Shown: positions 7,110 through 19,567, counted from the first letter of the stretch. The stretch: 64,000 bases of DNA from Myxococcales bacterium (GCA_016191815.1 JACPVI010000028.1:17040-81039), one strand, 5' to 3'. Translations and numbers: made by a program. Notes: generated by a model from the sequence alone, not told the origin.

Positions 7110-9698
7110 CTACTTTCGCGTCATCCGCAGCTCGTCCTTGCCCGCCTCCACCACCACGATGTCCCCCGGCGTCAGCTCGCCCTTGAGGATCTTCAGCGCC
7201 AGCGGGTCCTGCAGGTAACGCTGCACCGCCCGCTTGAGCGGCCGCGCCCCGAACACCGGGTCGTACCCGCGATCCGCCAACAGCTCCTTCGCTGAGTCGG
7301 CCACCTCCATCGACAGCCGCTTCTCCTCCAACAACCTCGACAACCGGGAGATCTGCAGCTCCACGATGCGGTGGATCTCCTCCTTCCGCAGCGACTCGAA
7401 GAGCACCACCTCGTCTACCCGATTCAGGAACTCGGGGCGGAACTGCTCCCGGAGCGCGTCCATCACCAGAGACTTGGTCCGCTCGTCCAGCGCGCCGCGG
7501 GCCGCCATCGCCTCCTGGATGTAACTCGACCCGAGGTTGGAGGTCATGATCAGCACGGCGTTCTTGAAGTCCACCGTCCGCCCATGCCCGTCCGTCAGCC
7601 TGCCCTCGTCGAGGATCTGCAAGAGGAGGTTGAACACGTCGTGGTGCGCCTTCTCGATCTCGTCGAAGAGCACCACCGAATACGGGCGCCGCCGCACCGC
7701 CTCGGTGAGCTGACCGCCCTCCTCGTAGCCCACGTATCCAGGCGGCGCGCCGATCAGCCGAGCCACGGAGTGCTTCTCCATGTACTCGGACATGTCGATC
7801 CGCACCATCGCCTGCTCGTCGTCGAAGAGGAACTCTGCCAGGGCCTTGGCGGTCTCCGTCTTCCCCACCCCGGTGGGCCCCAGGAAGATGAACGAGCCGA
7901 TCGGCCGGTTCGGGTCCTGCAGCCCGCTCCGGGCACGCCGGACCGCGTTGGACACCGCGCCGATCGCCGCCCGCTGGCCGATCACCCGCTGCGTGAGCCG
8001 CTCCTCCATCTGCACCAGCTTCTCCACCTCGCCCTCGAGCAGCTTGGTCACCGGAATGCCGGTCCACTTCGCCACCACCTCGGCGATGTCCTCCGAATCG
8101 ACCTCCTCCTTGAGGAAGCGCTGCTTCTCCTGCAGCTCGGCCAGCTTCGCGTTCGCCTGAGCGAGCTCCTTCTCCAGTGAAGGGACAACCCCGAACTTCA
8201 GCTCCGCCGCGCGGTTGAGATCGCCCTGGCGCTCGGCGATCGCCTGGTCTCCCTTGGCCCGCTCGATCTTCTCCTTGAGCGCGTGGAGCTGGCGGATGGC
8301 CTGCTTCTCCGCCTCCCAGTGCGACTTGAGCCGGGAGAACTCCTCGTTCAGGTGGGCGAGCTGCCTCTCCACCTCCCCCAGCCGCTCGCGCGAGGTGGGA
8401 TCGGTCTCCTTCTTCAGCCCCTCGCGCTCGATCTCGAGCTGGATGATCCGCCGGCGGACGTCATCGATCTCCGTCGGCATCGAGTCGATCTCGATCCGCA
8501 GCCGGCTGGCGGCCTCGTCGACCAGGTCGATCGCCTTGTCCGGCAAGAAGCGGTCCGAGATGTACCGGTTGGAGAGCGTCGCCGCCGCCACCAGCGCCGA
8601 ATCCTGGATCCGCACCCCGTGGTGCACCTCGTAGCGCTCCTTCAGCCCGCGCAGGATGCTGATGGTGTCGTGCACCGTCGGCTCGCCGACCTGCACCGGC
8701 TGGAAACGCCGCTCCAGCGCCGCGTCCCTCTCGATGTTCTTCCGGTACTCGTCCAAAGTGGTGGCGCCGATGCAGTGCAGCTCCCCCCGGGCCAGCGCCG
8801 GCTTGAGCATGTTGCTCGCGTCCATCGAGCCCTCCGCCCGCCCCGCGCCCACCACCGTGTGCAGCTCGTCGATGAAGAGGACGATCTCCCCTTCCCTCGA
8901 GGTCACCTCCTTGAGCACCGCCTTCAGCCGCTCCTCGAACTCGCCGCGGAACTTGGTCCCCGCCACCAAGGCGCCCATGTCCAGCGCCACCAGCCGCTTG
9001 TTCTTCAGCCCCTCGGGCACATCGCCGTCCACGATGCGCCGGGCGAGCCCCTCCACGATCGCCGTCTTCCCCACGCCCGGCTCGCCGATCAACACCGGGT
9101 TGTTCTTCGTCCGCCTGGACAGGACCTGCACGCAGCGGCGGATCTCCTCGTCCCGCCCGATCACCGGGTCGAGCTTCCCCGCCCGCGCCAGCTCGGTGAG
9201 ATCGCGCCCGTACTTCTCCAGCGCCCGGTAGGTGGCCTCGGCCTCCTGGGTGGTCACCCGCCCAGCCCCCCGCACGTCCTTGAGCACCGCCAACACCCGC
9301 TCCCGCGTCACCCCCGAAGCCCTAAGCGCCTCCCCCACCGCCCCCTTGTCCTGCGAAAGCGCCAGGAGCAGGTGCTCCGAGGACACGTACTCGTCCTTGA
9401 GCGCCTTCGCCTCGTCCTCCGCCCGGTCGAAGGTCCGCAACAGCCGCTGCGAGAGCACCGCGCCCTCCCCGCCCTGCACCTTGGGCAGCTTGGAGAGCGC
9501 CTCGTCCACCCGCGCGGAGAACAGCCGCACCTCGGCGCCGATCTTCCTCAGCACCGGAACCGCCACGCCTTCCTCCTGCGAGAGCAGCGCCTTCGCCAGG
9601 TGCTCCGGCTCGTAGTTGGGGTGGTTCGCCCGCCGGGCGAGCGCCTGGCCCTCCTGGATCGCCTCCTGGGCTTTCAGCGTGTACCGGTCAAGTCGCAT
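7110..9698 (-). CDS. clpB: ATP-dependent disaggregase ClpB
   Basis: An 862-aa Hsp100 chaperone that works with DnaK to pull polypeptides out of aggregates in the cytoplasm. The domains are in standard order: Clp N domain (1-145), AAA+ module 1 with Walker [10 protein letters not shown] near residue 205, a long middle coiled coil (about 405-520, rich in Glu, Arg and Leu), AAA+ module 2 with GPTGVGKTE near 605 and sensor segments, and the C-terminal D2 small domain. The middle domain and the length distinguish ClpB from ClpA and ClpC. There is no ClpP-binding IGF/IGL loop in view. The ATG at 9698 is followed directly by the canonical [13 protein letters not shown]. An imperfect inverted repeat lies 27-48 bp upstream of the start. 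Confidence 0.96.
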   Translation of the reverse strand: MRLDRYTLKAQEAIQEGQALARRANHPNYEPEHLAKALLSQEEGVAVPVLRKIGAEVRLFSARVDEALSKLPKVQGGEGAVLSQRLLRTFDRAEDEAKALKDEYVSSEHLLLALSQDKGAVGEALRASGVTRERVLAVLKDVRGAGRVTTQEAEATYRALEKYGRDLTELARAGKLDPVIGRDEEIRRCVQVLSRRTKNNPVLIGEPGVGKTAIVEGLARRIVDGDVPEGLKNKRLVALDMGALVAGTKFRGEFEERLKAVLKEVTSREGEIVLFIDELHTVVGAGRAEGSMDASNMLKPALARGELHCIGATTLDEYRKNIERDAALERRFQPVQVGEPTVHDTISILRGLKERYEVHHGVRIQDSALVAAATLSNRYISDRFLPDKAIDLVDEAASRLRIEIDSMPTEIDDVRRRIIQLEIEREGLKKETDPTSRERLGEVERQLAHLNEEFSRLKSHWEAEKQAIRQLHALKEKIERAKGDQAIAERQGDLNRAAELKFGVVPSLEKELAQANAKLAELQEKQRFLKEEVDSEDIAEVVAKWTGIPVTKLLEGEVEKLVQMEERLTQRVIGQRAAIGAVSNAVRRARSGLQDPNRPIGSFIFLGPTGVGKTETAKALAEFLFDDEQAMVRIDMSEYMEKHSVARLIGAPPGYVGYEEGGQLTEAVRRRPYSVVLFDEIEKAHHDVFNLLLQILDEGRLTDGHGRTVDFKNAVLIMTSNLGSSYIQEAMAARGALDERTKSLVMDALREQFRPEFLNRVDEVVLFESLRKEEIHRIVELQISRLSRLLEEKRLSMEVADSAKELLADRGYDPVFGARPLKRAVQRYLQDPLALKILKGELTPGDIVVVEAGKDELRMTRK

Positions 9699-9724
9699 GG
9701 GCCCAACCTAACGGCGAGCGAGGT

Positions 9725-9746
9725 CGTCGCAACCCGTTGCGCGACG
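9725..9746. promoter_or_regulatory. Imperfect inverted repeat upstream of clpB
   Basis: CGTCGCAA and TTGCGCGACG form two arms around CCCG, with one extra base in the right arm. It lies in the clpB promoter region and resembles an operator in form only. It is not CIRCE, and no clear heat-shock promoter is visible beside it. Confidence 0.25.
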
Positions 9747-9886
9747 CGTCACAACATCGCGACGCCACAGGGTTTTTCCCGCCTGCCCTGTTGTGGCCGG
9801 CGCCGAGTTCGCGTATACGCGCGCATCTTTTTTGCGCTGAAAAGCGGGGGAAAAGGGTGGAAGCGCACGGCGGGTACCTCTGCAGG

Positions 9887-10462
9887 ATGGCGGAGGTCGA
9901 TTCGGAGGATCTCTTGCGGCTGGCGCGCGAGGCGCTGGCCAAGGAAGCAGAGAGCCCCAAGGACTGCTCGCTGCTCGTCTCGTCGCTGCCCAGGGCGCGG
10001 GTGGTGCGGCTGGCCTTCGATGCTCCCTTCACCTACGGCCGCAAGGGGGCGCGCTGGTACGGACGCCGGCACGCCTTGGCCAGGCTGCTCTCGAGCGAGC
10101 TGAACCTCACGGTGCACGCGTACGTGTTCGACCCCGAGGAGCTGGAGCAGGTGGTCGGCTACGGGGCGGGTCGCCCGGTCGGCGGCGAAACGGTTCACTA
10201 CCTGGACGCCGAGCTGCCCGACGACGAGGAGCTGGACGACCTCTCTTTCGAGAAGCTGAAGTCCCGATGGCCGATGGGCCACCTCGCCAAGGTGCTCGGA
10301 GTCACTCGCGAGGAATTGGTGCGCATCCCGCGCGCCAAGACGGTCCTCCTTCCGCTGGACGGCCGGCCGGGGGAGAGCCTCGAGGAGCTGTTTCGGCCCG
10401 GGCAAGCCCAGGCGGCGCTCCAAGTCCTCCCGCCAGGTGCCGAGCGGCGCGGCGAGGCCTGA
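9887..10462 (+). CDS. Conserved-looking soluble protein, unknown function
   Basis: A 191-aa protein with no signal peptide or membrane segment. It starts MAEVDSEDLLRLAREAL and has a compact mixed region with FDAPFTYGRKGARWYGRRHA near residue 55 and an acidic stretch (DAELPDDEELDDLSFEKLKS) near 115-135. The tail is Pro/Gly-rich. Codon usage is that of a real gene. The ATG at 9887 was chosen over an in-frame ATG at 9737, whose added 50 residues look like translated intergenic DNA and run through the clpB promoter region. It is divergent from clpB and convergent with the membrane protein at 10480. No function can be assigned. Confidence 0.6.
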   Translation: MAEVDSEDLLRLAREALAKEAESPKDCSLLVSSLPRARVVRLAFDAPFTYGRKGARWYGRRHALARLLSSELNLTVHAYVFDPEELEQVVGYGAGRPVGGETVHYLDAELPDDEELDDLSFEKLKSRWPMGHLAKVLGVTREELVRIPRAKTVLLPLDGRPGESLEELFRPGQAQAALQVLPPGAERRGEA

Positions 10463-10479
10463 GGCTTTAGAGGCCGACC

Positions 10480-11112
10480 CTACGGGCCGCGGTCCGCGAA
10501 GGCGACGATCTGCTTCACCTTCTCGGAGCGGAAGTAGAGCGAAAGCGCGGCAAACCCGCCGGCGATGAGGGCGGTCATTCCCGCGACGATCAGGGGAGGC
10601 AAAAGCGAACGGAAACCTTCGGGCACACCGGTGGCCCAGGGGGCGTCCGCGGTGAGGCGGGCGAAGGCGGCGCCCACCTTGCGCATCAGAGCGGTGGCCT
10701 GCGCCCCATCGAGCGTCCGGAGGACCGCCGCGGCCAGCGCCGAACGCCCCAGGAGCCTGCGCACGCTCTCCCTGGAGAGGCCGGTCGGCCTCAACAGCCG
10801 CACCGCCGAGACGAAGCACAAGGCGCTGGCGGTGGCGAGCGCGGCCATGATCAGCAGCCGGGAAGCGCGCATCCCCTCGAGGCCCTTGAGCTGCACTTCC
10901 ACCAGCGCCCGGTAGAGCTCCGGCTCCATCGAGCTGGGAGCAGCCGTGTCGGCTTTCTCCCGCGCCTCGGCGAGGTTGGCCAAGACCGCCATCTCCTGGG
11001 CGGCGCCGAACCCCACCATCCCGGCGAGCACCAGACACCCGAACGCGGCGTTGCGCACCGGCCGAGGGAGCGCGGCGGACGGCCGCGGGCGCGCCGGCGC
11101 TTCTGGGCTCAC
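10480..11112 (-). CDS. Three-helix membrane protein in the DUF1844 operon
   Basis: A 210-aa protein with hydrophobic segments near residues 23-42, 85-106 and 170-192, and a helical, charged region between the first two (NLAEAREKADT ... ALVEVQLKGLEGMRASR). It starts with GTG in the sequence GTGA, overlapping the stop of the upstream DUF1844 gene by four bases, so it is the third gene of a tightly coupled operon. I do not recognise a domain. The shared operon suggests that it partners the two small soluble proteins upstream, possibly as their membrane anchor; this is inference. Confidence 0.6.
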   Translation of the reverse strand: MSPEAPARPRPSAALPRPVRNAAFGCLVLAGMVGFGAAQEMAVLANLAEAREKADTAAPSSMEPELYRALVEVQLKGLEGMRASRLLIMAALATASALCFVSAVRLLRPTGLSRESVRRLLGRSALAAAVLRTLDGAQATALMRKVGAAFARLTADAPWATGVPEGFRSLLPPLIVAGMTALIAGGFAALSLYFRSEKVKQIVAFADRGP

Positions 11113-11411
11113 CGCTTGCTCGCCTCCACGAAGCGGAACCGAAGGTCGGCGAGGACGCCCTCGAAGAGGCGCTCCTCCTCAGGCGTGAGGTTGCCCTTGG
11201 TCTTCTCACGCAAGAGCGAGAGCAGCTCGAGGCTCTGGCGCGCCAGCACCAGGTCCAACTTCGGTTCGCCCGCCTCGGGGTGGGGCGCCTCCCCGAGGTG
11301 AATCAGCGCCGTCGAGGCCAGACCCAGGACGAAGGTGCTGAACTCGATCGGCTTGTCGGGCGGGCCCGGCTCCCTCATCACGAAGGTTTCGCCCTGCTTC
11401 TCCGCGCTCAT
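11109..11411 (-). CDS. DUF1844 family protein
   Basis: A 100-aa soluble protein with the DUF1844 pattern: FSTFVLGLASTALIHLGEAP, then KLDLVLARQSLELLSLLREKTKGNL, then TPEEERLFEGVLADLRFRFVEA. The family is a small helical protein common in Deltaproteobacteria, Myxococcota and Planctomycetes and has no proven function. The ATG overlaps the TGA of the upstream 64-aa gene (ATGA), and the TGA overlaps the GTG of the membrane protein downstream. Three genes joined by 4-bp overlaps imply coupled translation at matched levels. Confidence 0.85.
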   Translation of the reverse strand: MSAEKQGETFVMREPGPPDKPIEFSTFVLGLASTALIHLGEAPHPEAGEPKLDLVLARQSLELLSLLREKTKGNLTPEEERLFEGVLADLRFRFVEASKR

Positions 11412-11602
11412 CCGCCAGCCGGCTCTCCCCCGTCCTCCTCGCCCTCGGCTTCGATGGTGGTCTCCACCGGGGCGGACTTCTCCGCCACGTCGGGAAGGGA
11501 CTTGAGGTGGCGCTCGAACGCCTTCTCGTCGAGCTGCCCGCTGCGGATATAGCGCTCGCAGGTGCGCTTGTCGGTGAATCGCGGATCCAGGGTTTCGGCC
11601 AC
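11408..11602 (-). CDS. Small acidic protein heading the DUF1844 operon
   Basis: A 64-aa protein, MAETLDPRFTDKRTCERYIRSGQLDEKAFERHLKSLPD followed by a very acidic Glu/Gly tail. (The protein starts at GTG 11602, with GAAAGGAG at ideal distance.) The N-terminal half looks like a small helical bundle with a single Cys. No family is recognised. It leads the operon with DUF1844 and the three-helix membrane protein; the 4-bp overlaps suggest that the three products act together. Confidence 0.65.
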   Translation of the reverse strand: MAETLDPRFTDKRTCERYIRSGQLDEKAFERHLKSLPDVAEKSAPVETTIEAEGEEDGGEPAGG

Positions 11603-11660
11603 GGTGCTCCTTTCGAGCAGGCTTTGAGAAAAAACGTGGCGGGCTTATAGCAGCGCGCCC

Positions 11661-12317
11661 GTGGAGAACGGAAGCCGCCAGGCCCGCCTTCCCCGGGGTT
11701 TGTACGCCCTGTGCGACGACTCCGTCCGGCCCGAGCTGCCGCTCGAGGAGAAGGCGCAGCGGCTGCTCGATGGTGGGGCCAGGGTGCTGCAACTGCGGAT
11801 GAAGCGCACCGCCGACCGGGAGGCCCTGGCCGCAGCGCGCGGGGTGGTCGCCCTCTGCCGGGTAGCCGGCGCCCTCTGCCTGGTGAACGACCGGGTCGAC
11901 CTGGCCTTGCTCGCCGGAGCGGACGGAGCGCACGTAGGGGAGGAGGATCTCCCCGCCCAAAACGCCAGGGCGCTCCTCGGGCCGCACCGATTGCTCGGCG
12001 TCACGGCGCGAAACCTCGCCGAGGTGCGCGCGGCCCGAGCCGCCGGAGCGGACTACGCCGGGGTAGGGCCGGTCTTCGAGAGCGGCACCAAGAGGCTGGC
12101 GGTTCCACTTTTGGGCCTGGCCGGCCTGGCGGAGCTGGCCCGGGAAAGCCCGCTGCCTTTGGTGGCCATTTCGGGAATCGGCCTCCGGAACATCCGAGAG
12201 GTGGCCGCCTGCGGGGTGCACGGCGCGGCGGTGGCCTCGGACCTATTGCTCGCCCCGGACATCGCCGGGCGGGCACGCGAGCTGGCCCGCGCTTTCGAGC
12301 GAGGCCGCGCTCACTGA
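11661..12317 (+). CDS. thiE: Thiamine-phosphate synthase
   Basis: A 218-aa TIM-barrel enzyme that joins hydroxymethylpyrimidine pyrophosphate and the thiazole phosphate to make thiamine monophosphate. Family blocks are VLQLRMKRT (pyrophosphate-binding Gln-Arg-Lys), LVNDRVDLALLAGADGAHVG (Asp-Asp metal and pyrimidine site), DYAGVGPVFESGTK and the phosphate loop AISGIG near 170. The usual GPVFPTxTK is replaced by GPVFESGTK, a mild deviation. The GTG at 11661 gives the expected length. ThiD is encoded at 13965, so two steps of the pathway lie within 3 kb but not in one operon. The end overlaps the convergent gene by 7 bp. Confidence 0.9.
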   Translation: MENGSRQARLPRGLYALCDDSVRPELPLEEKAQRLLDGGARVLQLRMKRTADREALAAARGVVALCRVAGALCLVNDRVDLALLAGADGAHVGEEDLPAQNARALLGPHRLLGVTARNLAEVRAARAAGADYAGVGPVFESGTKRLAVPLLGLAGLAELARESPLPLVAISGIGLRNIREVAACGVHGAAVASDLLLAPDIAGRARELARAFERGRAH

Positions 12318-13126
12318 GGCAGATCCGCCCTCCGCTTGCCTTGCAGGTAGGCCGCCACGTTCTGGTACCAGCGGGCGGAGATCGGCTCGAACTCGCTCCA
12401 GCGGTTGGCCAGGCGGGTGTAGCCGCAGTCGTGGATCACGTTCTCCCTCCCGCGCCGGGAGATTCCCACCAGAGGTTGGTTGTCGCTCGCCCGCAGGATG
12501 ACTTCGATCTCCGGCGACTCGGAGAGGTGGCAGAGCGTGATGCCCTCGTAGATGCGCTCGATGCCGGTCAAAAGCTCGTGGTCCTCGGCGTAGAGCTTGC
12601 CGTTCAGGTACCCGGCGCGGCGGAGCTTGAGGAGGGTGTCCATGTCCTCCTTCTTCATTGCCTCCTCGACCATCCGCTTGACCTCGCCCGGGCGCACCAC
12701 GTGCACCGGCTTGTCCCCGTAGTAGTCGCCCTTCACCTCCAGACCGTGCAGCGCCTTCGCCACCCGAGCGCCCTCCTGGATGCACGGCACGTTGTCCATC
12801 AAGTTGTAGAAGCCCTTCCCCCGCTTCACGAACTCGGCGATCCGGCGGATGTCGGACTCGTCGAATCGCCCGCCGCCGTAGCAGTCGGAGACCATCCAGA
12901 GCTGGTCGTAGGCGTCCAGGTTCGGCAGGTGGTCCTTGGTGACCCGAACGTCGACGCGGAAGCCCAGCTCCTCGAGCTTGGGCGGAACGTTTCGGCTGTA
13001 GTCCTCGGTGAAGTAGTTGACGAACAGAATCCGCTTCCCCCGGAACTCGCCCGCGCGGGCGTACTGGGTGGGGTTGGCGGCGGCCAGCGACGAGGTGAGC
13101 GCCAGCGCGAGAATGGCGGTACGCAT
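12311..13126 (-). CDS. Secreted protein with an amidotransferase-like fold, unknown function
   Basis: A 271-aa protein with a clear signal peptide (MRTAILALALTSSLAAA, cleavage near ANP). The mature part begins with a flavodoxin or class I amidotransferase-like pattern: GKRILFVNYFTEDYSRNV, LEELGFRVDVRVTKDHLPNLDAYDQLWMVSDC, then DIRRIAEFVKRGKGFYNLMDN. Such ThuA- or DUF4350-like folds often sense or bind rather than catalyse. The C-terminal part (IHDCGYTRLANRWSEFEPIS) is unassigned. GGAGG six bases before the ATG at 13126 decides the start over an ATG nine codons upstream. It probably acts in the periplasm. Confidence 0.65.
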   Translation of the reverse strand: MRTAILALALTSSLAAANPTQYARAGEFRGKRILFVNYFTEDYSRNVPPKLEELGFRVDVRVTKDHLPNLDAYDQLWMVSDCYGGGRFDESDIRRIAEFVKRGKGFYNLMDNVPCIQEGARVAKALHGLEVKGDYYGDKPVHVVRPGEVKRMVEEAMKKEDMDTLLKLRRAGYLNGKLYAEDHELLTGIERIYEGITLCHLSESPEIEVILRASDNQPLVGISRRGRENVIHDCGYTRLANRWSEFEPISARWYQNVAAYLQGKRRADLPQ

Positions 13127-13227
13127 GAAGAACCTCCGAAAGAGGCTCTTCAACGGACGGGGAGGCCGAAAGGTCTGGCGGTCGGGCGTCGAGGGCCTGT
13201 CGCGTTGGTGCTAGCCTTGAGCTCCCG

Positions 13228-13968
13228 ATGATTCCGCACCACGGACACGGCCGCCGCCCCAGCATTGGGATTACCCCCGACATCGAAGCCGGCCCTGCTG
13301 CCGAGTACCGGCTCCGCAGCTTTTATGCCGACGCGGTGTTCCGCGCCGGCGGCCTTCCCATGGTGCTCCCATTCTCCGACGACCGGGCCTGCGTCGAGTC
13401 CTACCTCGACCGCATCGGAGGGCTCCTCGTCACCGGAGGGGCCTTCGATATCCCCCCAGAGGCTTACGGAGAGACGCCCCGCGATGGCCTCGGCCCCACC
13501 AAGCCCGCGCGCACCCGTTTCGAACGCGCCCTCCTCGAAGGCGCCTTGGCGCGGAAACTCCCCATCCTCGGCGTCTGCGGAGGCATGCAACTCCTCGCCG
13601 TGGTGCTCGGCGAAACCCTGGTGCAGGACATCCTCCGGGAGGTCCCCAACGCTCGCGACCACGAACAGAAACACGATCGCTCCCAGCCCCATCACCCCGT
13701 CGAGGTGAAGGAGGGCTCGCTCCTTTGCGAGCTGATCGGCAAGGGCCAGGTGATGGTGAACTCCACCCACCACCAGGCAGTCAAGGCCCCCGGCCGGAAG
13801 GTGGCGGTGGCCGCCGTAGCTCCGGACGGCGTGGTGGAGGGCATCGAGGCCACTTCCTGTGGCTTCGCCGTCGGCGTGCAGTGGCACCCCGAGCTGATGC
13901 TCGACACCGTCCCCTTGCACCTCGGGCTCTACCGCGGCCTCGTCCAGCGCGCCCGGGACAAGCGGTGA
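13228..13968 (+). CDS. PuuD-like gamma-glutamyl hydrolase (class I glutamine amidotransferase)
   Basis: A 246-aa member of peptidase family C26, gamma-glutamyl-GABA hydrolases and relatives. The catalytic triad is visible: Cys117 in LGVCGGMQLL, His220 and Glu222 in QWHPE. The N-terminal PSIGITPD and GLLVTGGAFDIPPEAYG match the family, and length is normal (about 250). The reaction is hydrolysis of a gamma-glutamyl amide; the substrate (polyamine pathway, folylpolyglutamate or other) is not determined, and no puu genes lie nearby. Its stop overlaps the GTG of thiD, and thiD in turn overlaps the peptidase gene, giving a three-gene coupled unit of unrelated functions. Confidence 0.85.
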   Translation: MIPHHGHGRRPSIGITPDIEAGPAAEYRLRSFYADAVFRAGGLPMVLPFSDDRACVESYLDRIGGLLVTGGAFDIPPEAYGETPRDGLGPTKPARTRFERALLEGALARKLPILGVCGGMQLLAVVLGETLVQDILREVPNARDHEQKHDRSQPHHPVEVKEGSLLCELIGKGQVMVNSTHHQAVKAPGRKVAVAAVAPDGVVEGIEATSCGFAVGVQWHPELMLDTVPLHLGLYRGLVQRARDKR

Positions 13969-14756
13969 AGGGCGCCCCGAGGCCTCCCGGCACTGCGGCC
14001 GCCCACCTCACCGTGCTGGCGATCGGTGGGCTCGAGCCTTCCGGCCGCGCCGGGCTCCTCGCCGACCTGGAGGCGATCCGCGCCTGCGGCGCCTTGCCTC
14101 TCGGCATCGCCAGTGCCCTCACCGCGCAGGGCCGGCGCACCTTCTTCGTCCAAAAGGTGGCCCCCCGTGTTCTCGAGCCGCAGATCGCCGCGCTGCTCGA
14201 GCTCGGGCCGATTCACGCGGTCAAACTCGGAGCGGTGGCCACGCGAGCCGCGCTCGTCGCCATTCGCCGCGCCCTCGCTGGCTGCGCGGGCCCTTGGGTG
14301 GTGGATCCGGTGGTGCGCGCCTCCGGCGGCGGGCGGCTTTCTTTCCTTTTGGCGCGGGACTACCTGGCGCTCGCCTCTCCCAAGGTGGTGATCACCCCCA
14401 ACTTGCTCGAGGCGCGAGAGCTGCTCGGGTGGATTCGGCCCCTCCGCGGCCCCGAGGATGCTGCCCGCGCGGCGGTGCGGCTCGCGGAGCTGGGCTTCGG
14501 CGGAGTGGTGGTGAAGGGTGGCCATGGGCCGGGGCCTGCGGTCGATCTGGTGTGTGCGGGCCGGACCACCACTGCCCTCGCCGCGCCCAGGCTCCGCCGG
14601 ACCGCCTGGCAACGCGGAACCGGCTGCCGCTTCGCCTCCGCTACTGCGGTGGGGCTGGCTCGCGGTGAGCGCCTGGTCGATGCGGCTCGTCAGGCCAAAG
14701 CCCTGGTGCGAAGGTTTCTCGCCGGGCCGTGCACGTCCGGCCGGAGGGAGAGATGA
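13965..14756 (+). CDS. thiD: Hydroxymethylpyrimidine (phosphate) kinase ThiD
   Basis: A 263-aa ribokinase-fold kinase that phosphorylates hydroxymethylpyrimidine twice for thiamine synthesis. The blocks are LAIGGLEPSGRAGLLADLEAI (family GSDPSGGAG), WVVDPVVRASGGGRL, ITPNLLEARELLG, VVVKGGHG and the anion hole GTGCRFASATA, with Cys at the catalytic turn. The first block reads GGLEPSGRAG rather than GSDxSGGAG, a moderate deviation. The GTG start overlaps the upstream TGA, and the TGA overlaps the ATG of the peptidase. ThiE at 11661 provides the next step. Confidence 0.85.
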   Translation: MKGAPRPPGTAAAHLTVLAIGGLEPSGRAGLLADLEAIRACGALPLGIASALTAQGRRTFFVQKVAPRVLEPQIAALLELGPIHAVKLGAVATRAALVAIRRALAGCAGPWVVDPVVRASGGGRLSFLLARDYLALASPKVVITPNLLEARELLGWIRPLRGPEDAARAAVRLAELGFGGVVVKGGHGPGPAVDLVCAGRTTTALAAPRLRRTAWQRGTGCRFASATAVGLARGERLVDAARQAKALVRRFLAGPCTSGRRER

Positions 14757-17089
14757 ACAGACTGCCCTGCGCGCTGCTCGCCGCCGCACTGTCCTGTGCG
14801 CATCCCCCCGGGGTCGGCAGGGAGCCGGCCCCGGCGCCTCCGGGCCAGGCGCCGGCTGCTCATGCGGGCTCCAAGCTCGAGGAGGCCGCCGCGCTCGGCC
14901 GCTCGATGGCCGACTACCCGGCCTCCAAGGAGGAAGTTCCACCCGCCACGCTCGCCGAGCCGCTGGAAGATGTTCGGCACGGGGTGAAGCTCACCGACCC
15001 CTACCGCTGGCTGGAGGACGAGCGTGCCCCTCGAGTCCAGGCCTGGATGAAGTCGCAGGACGCCTACGCGCGCGAGCGGCTGGCGAAGCTCGCCGGCCGC
15101 GATGCGCTCCTCCGCCGCTACACCGAGCTCTATTACCTCGAGTCGGTTTCGGTGCCGGTGAAGCGCGGGGGCCGCACCTTTTACTCCCGCACCCACAAGG
15201 ACAAGGAGAAGGCGGTCGTCTACTGGCGAGACGGCGAGCGCGGGCACCAGAGGGTCCTGCTCGATCCGAACGCCTGGTCAGAAGACGGGACGGTCTCCCT
15301 GGGCGTGTGGGTGCCATCCTGGGACGGGAAGAAGGTGGTGTTCGGCAAGAGGCCGAACGCCGCCGACGAGTCCACCCTGCACGTGATGGACGTGGAGAGC
15401 GGGAGGTGGTCGGAGATCGACGTGATCCCCGGCGGGAAGTACGCCCGGCCGTCGTGGACTGCCGACAGCCGCGCCTTCTACTACGAGTGGCTCCCTACCG
15501 ACCCGGCCATCGCCGTCTCGGAGCGGCCCGGGTTCACCGAGATCCGCCTTCACCGCTTGGGAGCGGACCCGGGCAAGGATTCCCTGGTCCACCCGCGGAC
15601 CGGCAACCCCAGCACCTTCCTCTCGCAGGGGCTGAGCCGCGACGGGAAGTACCTCTTCGTCTCCGTCGACCGCGGCTGGAACGAGAACGATCTCTTCTTC
15701 CGCCGGACGGGCAAGGACAAGGCCTTCCGCAGGTTGGTGGAGGGACGCGACGCGAAGTACGAGGTGGCCGCCTGGCGCGACCAGCTCTACGTGATGACCG
15801 ACGAGGGCGCCCCCAACAAGCGCATCCTCAAGGCCCACGGCTTGCGCCCCGAGCGGAAGACGTGGAAGGAGATCGTCCCCGAGGACCCCAAGGCGGCGAT
15901 GGAGAGCTTCGCGCTGGTGGGAGGGCACCTCGCGGTCTCCTACCTCCGCGATGCCTCCAGCGAGCTTCGACTCTTCACCCTCGAGGGGAAACCGGTGCGC
16001 ACGGTGGCGCTGCCTTCTCTGGGGACCGCCTCCAACCTGGCCGGGCTGGAAGACGATGACGAGGCGTACTTCGCTTTCAGCTCCTTCACCTTGCCGCGCG
16101 AGGTGTACCGGACCTCGGTGAAGACCGGGAAAGCCGATCGGTGGGCCAAGGTCGAGGTGCCGATCGACCCTTCGCCTTACCTGGTGGAGCAGGTGTTCTA
16201 CCCCTCGAAGGATGGCACCCGCATCTCGATGTTCATCGTCCGGCGCAAGGATCTCGCGAAGGACGGCGAGAACCCCACGCTCCTGTACGGGTACGGCGGC
16301 TTCGATGTGAGCCTCACTCCCAGCTTCAACAGCTTCATCTATCCCTGGCTCGAGGCGGGCGGCGTCTACGCGGTGCCGAACCTCCGCGGCGGGGGAGAGT
16401 ACGGAAAGGCCTGGCACGACGCCGGCAAGCTGCACCTCAAGCAGAACGTCTTCGACGACTTTCTCTCCGCGGCGGACTACCTCATCCGCGAGCGCTACAC
16501 CCGGCCCGGCAAGCTCGCCATCCGGGGCGCCAGCAACGGCGGGCTGCTGGTGGGCGCGGCGATGACCCAGCGGGCGGAGCTCTTCGGCGCGGTGGTCTGC
16601 GCGGTGCCGCTCTTGGACATGGTCCGCTACCACCTCTTCGGCAGCGGGAAGACCTGGATCCCCGAGTACGGCGACCCAGAGAAGCAGGAGGACTTCAAGG
16701 TGCTCCACGCCTACTCGCCGTACCACCGGGTGCAGAAGGGGATCCGCTACCCGCCGCTGCTCATGATGTCGGCCGACCACGACGACCGGGTGGACCCGAT
16801 GCACGCCCGGAAGTTCGTCGCCGCTGTCCAGACGCTCGGCTCCGGCCGCGCTCCCACCTGGCTGCGCATCGAGATGAACGCCGGCCACGGGGGCGCCGAC
16901 CAGGTGCGCCGCTCGATCGAATCCTCGGCGGACCAGATCGCCTTCCTCCTCAGGGCGCTCTCGGTGTCCCCGGGAGGGACCGGCGCCTCGGCGAGGGTGC
17001 GTTCGACCCAGGGGCCGGCGAGGCGGGCAGGCGCTCGGCGGCGGGAATCTCAATCAGAGGAACGAGGCCCGATTGGCGCCGTGTTATAA
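14753..17089 (+). CDS. Secreted prolyl oligopeptidase (S9A), probable lipoprotein
   Basis: A 778-aa enzyme that cleaves peptides after proline. A short signal with a lipobox-like end (LAAALSC, Cys16) suggests export and lipid anchoring. After a Pro/Ala linker the family start is seen (DPYRWLEDE near 80), then a seven-bladed propeller (about 140-500) and the alpha/beta hydrolase with Ser594 (GASNGG), Asp678 (DHDDRVDP) and His712 (NAGHGG). The last 40 residues after LLRAL are Arg-rich and unlike the family, perhaps read-out from a lost stop. GGAGG upstream and the ATGA overlap with thiD support the ATG at 14753. Bacterial POPs often act in nutrient scavenging. Confidence 0.92.
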   Translation: MNRLPCALLAAALSCAHPPGVGREPAPAPPGQAPAAHAGSKLEEAAALGRSMADYPASKEEVPPATLAEPLEDVRHGVKLTDPYRWLEDERAPRVQAWMKSQDAYARERLAKLAGRDALLRRYTELYYLESVSVPVKRGGRTFYSRTHKDKEKAVVYWRDGERGHQRVLLDPNAWSEDGTVSLGVWVPSWDGKKVVFGKRPNAADESTLHVMDVESGRWSEIDVIPGGKYARPSWTADSRAFYYEWLPTDPAIAVSERPGFTEIRLHRLGADPGKDSLVHPRTGNPSTFLSQGLSRDGKYLFVSVDRGWNENDLFFRRTGKDKAFRRLVEGRDAKYEVAAWRDQLYVMTDEGAPNKRILKAHGLRPERKTWKEIVPEDPKAAMESFALVGGHLAVSYLRDASSELRLFTLEGKPVRTVALPSLGTASNLAGLEDDDEAYFAFSSFTLPREVYRTSVKTGKADRWAKVEVPIDPSPYLVEQVFYPSKDGTRISMFIVRRKDLAKDGENPTLLYGYGGFDVSLTPSFNSFIYPWLEAGGVYAVPNLRGGGEYGKAWHDAGKLHLKQNVFDDFLSAADYLIRERYTRPGKLAIRGASNGGLLVGAAMTQRAELFGAVVCAVPLLDMVRYHLFGSGKTWIPEYGDPEKQEDFKVLHAYSPYHRVQKGIRYPPLLMMSADHDDRVDPMHARKFVAAVQTLGSGRAPTWLRIEMNAGHGGADQVRRSIESSADQIAFLLRALSVSPGGTGASARVRSTQGPARRAGARRRESQSEERGPIGAVL

Positions 17090-17091
17090 AT
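17082..17091 (+). promoter_or_regulatory. Probable extended -10 promoter of lon
   Basis: TGTTATAAAT stands out in GC-rich DNA. TG, one base, then TATAAA fits an extended -10 box. It lies about 32 bases before the lon ATG and overlaps the stop codon of the peptidase gene. No good -35 is visible. Heat-shock control is not evident from sequence. Confidence 0.4.
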
Positions 17092-17122
17092 CGGCGGTCC
17101 CAAGGCCGGAGCTCAAAACCGA

Positions 17123-19564
<2,442 letters not shown>

Positions 19565-19567
19565 CAC

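Noticed and set aside
17056..17091. A heat-shock (sigma-32) promoter for lon
   Set aside because: No CTTGAAA-type -35 or CCCAT -10 is present; only an extended -10 is visible.
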